Assembly: GCA_945929285.1 (NCBI GenBank)
Contig: CAMEOC010000050.1
Span: 1 to 7,180 of the forward strand
Origin: an uncultured Mucispirillum sp.
GTDB taxonomy: Bacteria; Chrysiogenota; Deferribacteres; Deferribacterales; Mucispirillaceae
Length of the DNA stretch: 7,180 nucleotides
Direction of reading: 5' to 3'
How positions within the stretch are numbered: position 1 is the first letter of the stretch; every line of letters begins with the position of its first letter. Under the pieces are notes generated by a model. The model ran no database searches. It worked only from the letters and a program-made list of their open reading frames with translations, and was not told the DNA's origin. Shown here piece after piece: positions 1 to 4,355 of this stretch. The position numbers were made by a program, and so were the translations under genes.

Positions 1-363
1 GTTAGAAGTTTTAAGGCTACTAAAAGCAGATTGCAAGGGCGTATTGATTTTGGTGGTAAGCCAATAGCTTTGGAAAAATTTAACCCTAGCCCTAAAAGGT
101 TTACAAAAAATAAACCAAAGCATGGCATAAGTGCCCAAATCCGCCGTGGCAAAAAAACATTGTTTCGCTCTAGTTTTATGAGTAGGGCAGGGGTTATATA
201 TGTGAGACAGGGAAAAGAAAGGCTACCTATTAAAAAGCTTTATGGGCCTAGAGTTTATCAGATGATAGATAGTGCATCAAAAGAGTTAATTAGGGCAGGT
301 GCAGAAGAAAGACTGCTTACTAATTTTAAGCATGAAATGAGATTAGGAGCTATGTATATATGA
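1..363 (+). CDS. Minor tail protein Z (GpZ-like), 3' part, truncated by window start
   Basis: The reading frame is open from base 1, and the first in-frame start-like codon (TTG at 31) has no Shine-Dalgarno, so the gene almost certainly begins upstream. About 120 residues are visible. The C-terminal half has the pattern I associate with the prophage minor tail protein Z family: a basic strand around ISAQIRRGKK, an aromatic step (LFRSSF), then GVIYVRQGKERLPIKKLYGP followed by RVYQMI. The LPIKKLYGP block is the strongest signature. In the family the protein acts at the head-proximal end of the tail, probably in tail completion or tail-head joining. The stop codon overlaps the start of the next gene (ATGA, 360-363), which implies translational coupling. 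Family assignment is by recognition of the motif, not by a search. Confidence 0.8.
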   Translation, partial: VRSFKATKSRLQGRIDFGGKPIALEKFNPSPKRFTKNKPKHGISAQIRRGKKTLFRSSFMSRAGVIYVRQGKERLPIKKLYGPRVYQMIDSASKELIRAGAEERLLTNFKHEMRLGAMYI

Positions 364-860
364 CAATAGTTAATCTGCTTTTAAATTTAAAATCAATACT
401 GGAATCGGAATTTGAAAGGTTAGCATTGACTAGCAGAAATAAAGAAGTGGAAAAACAGCCATTAAAAGCTGATAGTGTTATAAATATTGATAAAAATGCT
501 TATTCTAAACCTCATGTTTACATAGGTTATCGTCCGGTAAGTGTTAATCAATATGATTTTCCAGCAGTGGTTATTATGCCCCCAGTAAAAGCTAGGGAGA
601 GCCAGGAAGAAAGAGAGTATGATATTACATTTTTACTTTCTATTAAGCATAACATAAAAGCAGTAGATAATAATGCTACTCTTGAAGCTGTTAGTTTTGT
701 TGAAAGAGTGAAAGATATTATATTTAAAAATCGCTTGGTAAGTGGTTTTGCCCTGAATTTTGAAGAGATAGAATGGGGGGTAGATATTTTAATGAATGCT
801 GCTGATATTTCAGTGGCAGAAATTAGCTGTAGTTATAAGTCGGTAAATAATTATAAATAA
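360..860 (+). CDS. Probable tail terminator / neck-region protein
   Basis: This 166-residue protein starts at an ATG overlapping the stop of the gpZ-like gene, with AGGAG at 345-349. It has no signal peptide or membrane segment. Residues 65-75 (YDFPAVVIMPP) followed by a charged stretch and alternating hydrophobic residues (EREYDITFLLSIKH, 84-97) fit the small alpha/beta fold of phage tail terminator or minor tail U/Mu gp37-like proteins. Position supports that: it sits after gpZ and directly before the sheath, where such phages encode the proteins that cap the tail and join it to the head. A role in stopping tube or sheath growth is inferred from position and size. The sequence alone would justify only 'conserved phage tail protein'. 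Confidence 0.6.
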   Translation: MTIVNLLLNLKSILESEFERLALTSRNKEVEKQPLKADSVINIDKNAYSKPHVYIGYRPVSVNQYDFPAVVIMPPVKARESQEEREYDITFLLSIKHNIKAVDNNATLEAVSFVERVKDIIFKNRLVSGFALNFEEIEWGVDILMNAADISVAEISCSYKSVNNYK

Positions 861-874
861 TAAGGAGAAAATAT

Positions 875-2296
875 ATGGCACATGGAATTAGTGTATCAGA
901 GCAGGCTACCAGTGTAAAATCTATGGTAGCAGGAGATAGTGCTTTACCTGTAATATTTGGAACAGCACCTGTAAATATGTTAGAAAATCCTACTTTAAAT
1001 GAGCCTGTGCTCTGCTTATCTTATGCAGAAGCAGTAAAAGCGTTTGGCAGTATTAAAGATAATAATGATTATTCATTATTACAGGCAGTAGAGATATTAT
1101 ATTCGCTTTATGGAATATCTAAGGCGGTATTTGTAAATGTTTTAGATAAAGCAAAGCATAAAAAAACACAATCTGAAACAGTATATACTTTTACTAAAGA
1201 TAAAGTGGAGCTTCCGGATGTTGGTATTTTAAAAGAAACTGTTATTGTAAAAGCTGATGAAGAGACTGCAACTGTTGATGTAGATTATACCCTTGCTTTT
1301 AACGAGTATGGTAAATTAATTATTACAAGGGTTGCAGAAGGCTCATTATTAGCTGATGATGAGCTTACTATTCAATATGATTATATTGATGTAAGTATGG
1401 TAACTGCTGATGATATAATAGGCGGAATAGATGCAGAAACTGGCAAGAAAAAAGGTTTAGAAGTTATAGCTGATATATTCCCAGCTTATGCTGTAATACC
1501 TACATTGATACTTGCTCCCGGCTTTTCTCATCTTCCTGGTGTTGCGCAAAGTATGGCTACAAAATGCAAAAATATTAATGGTGTTTTTCATGCTGTAGCT
1601 ATTGCAGATATTCAAGATGACACTTTAAAAGTATATAATAAAGTGCCAGAGTATAAAAATAGTAAATCTATTATAGATGCAGATTTAATTACATGTTTTC
1701 CGAAAGTTACAAATGCAGGAAGTGAACATTGGATGTCTACTCACCTGTGTGGTGTGATAGCTACTACTGATAGTAATAATGGAGGAGCTCCACATGTGAG
1801 CCCATCAAATCAAGCTGCAAAAATTGATGGTTTAATCAATAATGGGAAAATTGTAAAACTTGGTTTAGATGAAGCTAACTATTTAAATGAAAATGGTATT
1901 GTTACAGCTTTAAATTTCATAGGTGGCTTTAAAATCTGGGGCAATAGAACATCAGCATATCCATCAAATACTGATGTAAAAGATATGTTTATACCAGTTC
2001 GCCGTGTATTTTCTTGGATAGGAAATACATTAGTTACTAACTTTTGGCAAAATGTAGATATGCCTATAAATAAAAGAAATATTGAAAATATAGTAAATAA
2101 TGTGCAGTTTTGGCTAGATAGTTTAAAATCTCAGGAAGTAATAAATGGGGCAACTGTAACATTTCCTGATGAATTAAATAGTGATACTGAACTTTTAAAT
2201 GGTAAACTTAAATTTAAGCTCCAAATGGCTAGCCCTACGCCAGCTGAAGATATTGAGTTTATATTGGAGTATGATGTTTCATTATTAAACATATAG
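875..2296 (+). CDS. FI: Contractile tail sheath protein (FI / Mu gpL type)
   Basis: AAGGAG at 862-867 lies 7 bases before the ATG. The 473-residue product opens with the typical sheath N-terminus (MAHGISVSEQ..., then LPVIFGTAPVN). An inserted beta-rich domain at about residues 100-170 ends in a DYTL...YDYIDV pattern. VTADDIIGGIDAETG (176-190) and PTLILAPGFS (209-218) are hallmarks of the sheath core. The C-terminal part has GFKIWGNRTS, usual in sheaths, and finishes with PAEDIEFILEYDV, matching the conserved C-terminal strand that links neighbouring subunits. P2 FI is about 396 residues and Mu gpL about 495, so the length indicates the variant with the extra domain. The subunits form the contractile outer cylinder. 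A palindromic element begins 1-2 bases after the stop codon. Confidence 0.95.
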   Translation: MAHGISVSEQATSVKSMVAGDSALPVIFGTAPVNMLENPTLNEPVLCLSYAEAVKAFGSIKDNNDYSLLQAVEILYSLYGISKAVFVNVLDKAKHKKTQSETVYTFTKDKVELPDVGILKETVIVKADEETATVDVDYTLAFNEYGKLIITRVAEGSLLADDELTIQYDYIDVSMVTADDIIGGIDAETGKKKGLEVIADIFPAYAVIPTLILAPGFSHLPGVAQSMATKCKNINGVFHAVAIADIQDDTLKVYNKVPEYKNSKSIIDADLITCFPKVTNAGSEHWMSTHLCGVIATTDSNNGGAPHVSPSNQAAKIDGLINNGKIVKLGLDEANYLNENGIVTALNFIGGFKIWGNRTSAYPSNTDVKDMFIPVRRVFSWIGNTLVTNFWQNVDMPINKRNIENIVNNVQFWLDSLKSQEVINGATVTFPDELNSDTELLNGKLKFKLQMASPTPAEDIEFILEYDVSLLNI

Positions 2297-2297
2297 G

Positions 2298-2421
2298 GGC
2301 GGCTTTATCTTTTTCCTTTCTGCTGTGTTGGGTGAAAAAATTACTAAGTCATTTACTATTATTGTAAACTCCTGTCGTAATTTTTCCACTCCGCCTTGCA
2401 TAAAGAAAAAATCTTAAAGCC
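2298..2421 (+). repeat. Palindromic element A, directly after the sheath gene
   Basis: Three nested inverted repeats are visible. The outer arm GGCTTTA (2301-2307) pairs with TAAAGCC (2415-2421), with further imperfect pairing of the adjacent CTTTTTCCTTT and AAAGAAAAAATC. The middle arms are 2332-2344 (GTGAAAAAATTAC) and 2377-2389 (GTAATTTTTCCAC). The inner hairpin is TTTAC (2352-2356) with GTAAA (2364-2368). The core TCATTTACT...TTGTAAACTCC recurs in element B after the tube gene. It could be a MITE-like repeat, a bidirectional attenuator, or a 3' stabilising structure for the sheath message. There is no encoded protein. Confidence 0.75.
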
Positions 2422-2433
2422 TTAAAAAATGTC

Positions 2434-2457
2434 ATTCTGAGCCTTTAGGCGAAGAAT
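2434..2457. repeat. Short hairpin repeat with tandem G-A mismatch
   Basis: ATTCT (2434-2438) pairs with AGAAT (2453-2457), and GCC (2441-2443) pairs with GGC (2448-2450) around a TTTA loop. The two stems are separated by GA opposite GA. I recall near-identical dispersed sequences from intergenic regions of several bacterial genomes, but cannot confirm that here. Two more small hairpins follow: GGCAA/TTGCC (2471-2486) and GGTTATAA/TTATAACC (2492-2515). None encodes protein. Confidence 0.5.
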
Positions 2458-2516
2458 CTAAAAAGGTAGTGGCAATATCTTTTGCCTTATTGGTTATAAA
2501 TAAAATCTTATAACCT

Positions 2517-2745
2517 TTTATGAATGGAGTGTTGTAGGCTTTTAGGATGAAAGCCCGCTTGCGTAAGCAACAAGGAATTTAGTTCCGTAGTTGCGTGGTT
2601 TTTAAATCCAAGGCGAGTGTTTTTTACGAGGACACTTTTTCCCTAGCGAGTAGCGTGGGAAATAGAAAAAGTGGCTGGGTCGGATTTAAAAATAAAAGTA
2701 AACGTAATGAATAAATTGAATTTATTTTAATTTATGAATGGAGTG
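2517..2745. repeat. 15-bp direct repeats flanking a structured non-coding block
   Basis: TTTATGAATGGAGTG occurs at 2517-2531 and again at 2731-2745. The roughly 200 bp between contain no plausible gene, only hairpins. The pair could be a duplication made by insertion of a small element, or an independent dispersed repeat. Some similarity continues after each copy (TAGGCTTTT versus TAGGAGCTT), which argues slightly for a longer, decayed repeat. Confidence 0.5.
2567..2692. repeat. Palindromic element C (multi-hairpin)
   Basis: One hairpin at 2567-2594 combines GCAAC/GTTGC with an inner GGAA/TTCC. A larger structure has outer 11-bp arms TTTTTAAATCC (2599-2609) and GGATTTAAAAA (2682-2692). It encloses AGTGT/ACACT (2616-2620 with 2632-2636), or alternatively ACTTTTTCCC (2634-2643) with 2657-2672. 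The outer arm resembles the TTTTTAAATCTG arm of element B, so the elements may be related. No coding potential is seen. Confidence 0.55.
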
Positions 2746-2755
2746 AAATAGGAGC

Positions 2756-2784
2756 TTGTTAGATAAGAAAAAGTATGATATAGA
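2756..2784 (+). promoter_or_regulatory. Promoter of cassette 1 peptide (extended -10)
   Basis: TTGTTA (2756-2761), a 17-base spacer, and TATAGA (2779-2784) preceded by TGA form an extended -10 promoter. Transcription is predicted to start near G2791, the first base of GCAGT. The homologous promoter of cassette 2 has the same spacing and also a TGN extension, and its GCAGT lies at the same distance. Confidence 0.65.
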
Positions 2785-2813
2785 ATAAATGCAGTTGGGA
2801 TACAAAGCGGTTG

Positions 2814-2837
2814 GCTCACTATCTGTTGGAGGTGGGC
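2814..2837 (+). promoter_or_regulatory. Leader hairpin holding the Shine-Dalgarno in its loop (cassette 1)
   Basis: GCTCAC (2814-2819) pairs with GTGGGC (2832-2837), with one G-U pair. The loop of 12 bases contains most of the GGAGG (2828-2832) that serves the ATG at 2838. In cassette 2 the equivalent stem is GCTTAC/GTAAGC, so one T-A pair is replaced by C-G and another by a wobble. The stem is therefore preserved despite base changes. Confidence 0.65.
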
Positions 2838-2912
2838 ATGCTTATTGAAAGCTACGCTACACAAATAATTATTATATTGATTATAGCGGTAGTGATAAAA
2901 AAGCTCTCATAA
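2838..2912 (+). CDS. 24-residue hydrophobic membrane peptide, type I toxin-like (copy 1)
   Basis: The ATG follows GGAGG by 5 bases and the frame ends at TAA 2910-2912. The peptide starts MLIESYATQ, has an uninterrupted hydrophobic segment IIIILIIAVVI, and ends KKLS: one membrane helix with a basic C-terminus. It aligns without gaps to the peptide at 6700-6774, with 12 of 24 identical. Seven of the 12 identical residues use different codons, which indicates selection on protein sequence. The form (acidic residue at position 4, one Ile/Leu/Val helix, Lys-rich end) resembles small toxins such as TxpA/holin-like toxin or Fst/Ldr. Membrane depolarisation or growth arrest is inferred, not shown. 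A short phage accessory membrane peptide without toxicity is the alternative. Confidence 0.7.
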   Translation: MLIESYATQIIIILIIAVVIKKLS

Positions 2913-2988
2913 AAAGTAAAAACCGCTTGGTTTGAGCCCCTTAGCGGTTTTACAAATAAACTTAAAAGGAGCCAGCCGCTCCCACTGC
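2911..2988 (-). ncRNA. Predicted antisense RNA of cassette 1
   Basis: A strong minus-strand promoter predicts a start near 2986-2988. The RNA would run leftward through a 5' hairpin (GGAGC/GCTCC) and end at the hairpin 2943-2951/2919-2927, which on this strand is followed by TTTTT-AC-TTTTT. The RNA would be about 75 nt and would overlap only the 3' untranslated part of the peptide message, reaching about the stop codon. That is the geometry of TxpA/RatA or BsrG/SR4 pairs. Its 5' sequence nearly equals the 5' end of the peptide message. No ORF is apparent in it. Confidence 0.6.
2919..2951. terminator. Hairpin terminator between convergent transcripts of cassette 1
   Basis: AAAACCGCT (2919-2927) pairs with AGCGGTTTT (2943-2951). 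The tail is richer in T on the minus strand (GGTTTTTACTTTTT) than on the plus strand (GGTTTTACAAAT). Termination is therefore predicted mainly for the antisense RNA, with possible weaker termination of the peptide message. Confidence 0.75.
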
Positions 2989-2992
2989 ACCT

Positions 2993-3021
2993 AATATACA
3001 CTTCTAATTATATTTTTTCAA
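2993..3021 (-). promoter_or_regulatory. Antisense promoter of cassette 1
   Basis: On the minus strand TTGAAA (3021-3016), a 17-base spacer and TATATT (2998-2993) form a near-consensus sigma-70-type promoter. The same hexamers and spacing occur at the same place in cassette 2. The downstream AGGTGCAGT is identical in the two cassettes. Confidence 0.8.
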
Positions 3022-3075
3022 GATTTAATTTCAAAAGCTCTTAATTTTAGAATTCAAATAATATAGGAGAATATT

Positions 3076-3594
3076 ATGAATTTAAAAGGTGGAGCATTAA
3101 CTGCTTTTAATGTATTTGCTGATGGCATAAAAATTACAGATGTCACTGATGTAAAACTGCCAGATAGGGAAGCTATGACTGTAACATTAAATGGTACTGG
3201 AATAGCTGGTGAAGTAAATATGCCTTTAAAGGGTAAATTTGCTTCTGCTGAATGTGGCTTTACAGTAGGCACTCCAGTGCAAAATGCTTTTCTAACAAGA
3301 GCAGGTTATATTAACCTTTCCTATAAAGGTAATATGCAAAAAATAGAGCCTTTAACAGGAATGGCAGTAGATGTAGCAGTGAAAATTGAAGCTCGTTGTA
3401 TATTCAAGAAAAAAACTGGCGGTAATTTTAAAGTAGGCGAAGGTTTAGGCCAAGAATATACTTATGAAGTTGTGGCATGGAAAGAGTATAATGATAATAT
3501 TATGGTATTCCATGTAGATAAGGTAAATAATATTTATTTTGAATTGGGGACGGCGGGGAATGTTGCTGAAAAAATAAATATCGGCGAATTATAG
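3076..3594 (+). CDS. FII: Major tail tube protein (FII-like)
   Basis: AGGAG (3065-3069) lies 6 bases before the ATG. The product has 172 residues, the same length as P2 FII as I recall it. The N-terminus (FNVFADGIKITDVTDVKLPD, near 15-35) is the usual tube opening with its v-t-x-v-x-L-P turn. It is followed by LNGTGIAGEVNMPLKGKFASAEC, matching the 'GaGm.G.v..p..g.m' pattern of the family. The C-terminal half (FKVGEGLGQEYTYEVVAWKEYNDN) forms the beta strands that build hexameric rings. The protein stacks into the inner tube around the tape measure and is sheathed by the product of 875-2296. Unlike P2, where FI and FII are adjacent, a gap of about 780 bp separates the two genes here. Element B begins at its stop codon. 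Confidence 0.93.
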   Translation: MNLKGGALTAFNVFADGIKITDVTDVKLPDREAMTVTLNGTGIAGEVNMPLKGKFASAECGFTVGTPVQNAFLTRAGYINLSYKGNMQKIEPLTGMAVDVAVKIEARCIFKKKTGGNFKVGEGLGQEYTYEVVAWKEYNDNIMVFHVDKVNNIYFELGTAGNVAEKINIGEL

Positions 3595-3714
3595 CATTAT
3601 CTTTTGCTTTTACTCGGTGTTGTTTTTAAATCTGCCTGCGGTCATTTACTTATTTTGTAAACTCCCTTGTCAGATTTAAAAGCCGCCTTGATTAAAAGCA
3701 AAATCTTAATGCTA
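3592..3714 (+). repeat. Palindromic element B, overlapping the tube gene stop
   Basis: The outer arms are TAGCATTA (3592-3599) plus CTTTTGCTTTTA, and 3693-3714 (TAAAAGCAAAATC, TTAATGCTA). The middle arms are TTTTAAATCTG (3624-3634) and CAGATTTAAAA (3671-3681), 11 bp perfect. The inner hairpin is TTTAC (3645-3649) with GTAAA (3657-3661). The core TCATTTACT...TTGTAAACTCC matches element A. The first base of the outer arm is the T of the stop codon. Like element A, it could attenuate downstream transcription, protect the 3' end of the abundant tube message, or be a mobile repeat. Confidence 0.75.
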
Positions 3715-3755
3715 TATATATGTTAGTGTAATATTAAAAGTAAGGAGAATGAAAG

Positions 3756-3980
3756 ATGAAAAAAGTTATATTATCAGATAACAGAGAAATAGAAGTAAGA
3801 GAATTAAAAATGAAAGATGTTAGAGAAGCGTTACAAGTAGAAAGTGTGATAGACCAAACATTTTTAATGGTTTCTAGTTGTTCGGGTTTGAGTTTGCAAG
3901 AGCTTGATGCACTTAATATTGATGATTTTATGCTTTTACAAAATGCACTGGGAAAGTCACTTACGACACTGGCAAAATAG
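3756..3980 (+). CDS. E: Tail assembly chaperone, short form (E / Mu gp41-like)
   Basis: AAGGAG (3742-3747) precedes the ATG by 8 bases. This 74-residue product starts with the short beta hairpin common to E/gp41 proteins (KKVILSDNREIEVRELKMKDVREAL). A helical C-terminal part follows (LSLQELDALNIDDFMLLQNAL). Position between tube and tape measure is diagnostic for the tail assembly chaperone. In the family, the short protein and its frameshift extension coat the tape measure and recruit tube subunits; neither is kept in the virion. A lambda-type slippery heptamer lies near the 3' end. Confidence 0.88.
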   Translation: MKKVILSDNREIEVRELKMKDVREALQVESVIDQTFLMVSSCSGLSLQELDALNIDDFMLLQNALGKSLTTLAK

Positions 3981-4099
3981 CCGTAATATGCCATACTCTA
4001 CATTTTACATTTAGCGATGTAATGGAACTAACAATAAAAGAGTATGATATGTATTATGGGCATGCAAAAGTAATATTAGAAAATTATTACAGGTATTAA
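3756..4099 (+). CDS. Tail assembly chaperone, -1 frameshift product (E+E')
   Basis: Ribosomes slipping back one base at G GGA AAG (3950-3956) would leave the 0 frame after codon 67. They would read 47 more codons (3956-4096) to TAA 4097-4099, giving a 114-residue fusion. The extension reads VTYDTGKIAVICHTLHFTFSDVMELTIKEYDMYYGHAK and onward. It has no independent start with a Shine-Dalgarno before its conserved-looking part, so fusion is the likely route. Such E/E+E' or G/GT pairs are widely conserved in long-tailed phages, and the longer form binds the tape measure. The fusion's stop codon lies inside the stem of the terminator at 4090-4130. Confidence 0.85.
3950..3956 (+). other. Slippery heptamer GGGAAAG for -1 frameshifting
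   Basis: In the 0 frame it reads ctG GGA AAG, the X XXY YYZ arrangement, and to my knowledge the same heptamer used by lambda G/GT. A modest stem may act as stimulator: TTAC (3961-3964) plus GGC (3971-3973), with GCC (3980-3982) plus GTAA (3983-3986). It starts four bases downstream. The 0-frame stop lies 21 bases after the heptamer. Confidence 0.85.
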
Positions 4100-4130
4100 T
4101 TGCTAGGTAGTCTTATTAATACCTGTTTTT
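4090..4130. terminator. Rho-independent terminator at the end of the chaperone gene
   Basis: A perfect 11-bp stem, CAGGTATTAAT (4090-4100) with ATTAATACCTG (4115-4125), has a 14-base loop and is followed by TTTTTATT. It overlaps the stop codon of the frameshifted chaperone and the stop codon of the minus-strand gene, so it lies between convergent genes. The T-tract is good for + transcripts and weaker on the minus strand (TAATAATTTTC). Confidence 0.8.
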
Positions 4131-4355
4131 ATTATGTTTTTTTGAATTTGGGAAAATAAAATTAACAACTTTAAAGATTACTGAAAAGTAGATAATTACA
4201 GCTATTATCATAATAAATATAGCTATAATAGAAATAATAAAATCATAAATAGAGTTGGATATATTACTTTCTGCATATGTAAATAAAGGAGTGGTAAATG
4301 TCATTAGAAAAAATAGGGTTGTCTTTTTTAATAGGTGGTGTGGTAGGTGCATCAT
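4116..4355 (-). CDS. Small secreted/membrane protein on the opposite strand (candidate moron)
   Basis: The 79-residue frame has GGAGG (complement of 4362-4366) six bases before its ATG and a promoter further upstream. It has a classic signal-peptide profile: HHLLKK n-region, hydrophobic TTLFFLMTFTTPLF, and likely cleavage after TYA (about residue 28). A single strong membrane segment at about 39-68 is followed by a basic tail (SKKHNKNRY). The mature N-terminus would face the periplasm. It fills the otherwise empty 165 bp between chaperone and tape measure, overlaps the first 58 bases of the tape measure gene, and meets the chaperone gene at a shared terminator. I recognise no family. Single, inverted, self-promoted genes in late operons are often lysogenic-conversion 'morons', for example exclusion proteins; that role is inference. 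An AT-rich chance ORF is the alternative. Confidence 0.58.
   Translation of the reverse strand: MMHLPHHLLKKTTLFFLMTFTTPLFTYAESNISNSIYDFIISIIAIFIMIIAVIIYFSVIFKVVNFIFPNSKKHNKNRY

Larger units (their letters stand above)
2790..2989. repeat. Inverted repeats bounding cassette 1
   Basis: The left arm (2790-2817) is TGCAGT, then GGGA, then GCGGTTGGCTC. The right arm (2969-2989) is its reverse complement: GAGCCAGCCGC, TCCC, ACTGCA. The last 11 positions pair fully if one G-U is allowed. The left arm carries extra bases, including TACAAA between GGGA and GCGG. The arms coincide with the predicted 5' ends of the two opposing transcripts, and cassette 2 has equivalent arms. Confidence 0.8.

Noticed and set aside
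31..33. TTG as the start of the first gene
   Set aside because: The frame is open to base 1, residues before it fit the family, and there is no Shine-Dalgarno; the gene is simply cut by the window edge.
2911..2988. tRNA or another standard RNA gene in the cassettes
   Set aside because: No cloverleaf, no T-loop or anticodon pattern; the structure is a terminator hairpin plus a small 5' stem.
3054..3272. Minus-strand ORF over the tube gene
   Set aside because: It lies almost entirely antisense to the tube coding sequence with no own signals.
3734..3994. Minus-strand ORF over the chaperone gene
   Set aside because: It is antisense to the chaperone; the Ser/Phe-rich translation looks like a shadow.
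4131..4297. Promoter for the tape measure gene at TATAAT near 4224
   Set aside because: A perfect -10-like hexamer is present but no reasonable -35 at 16-18 bases; AT-rich chance match, not listed as a feature.
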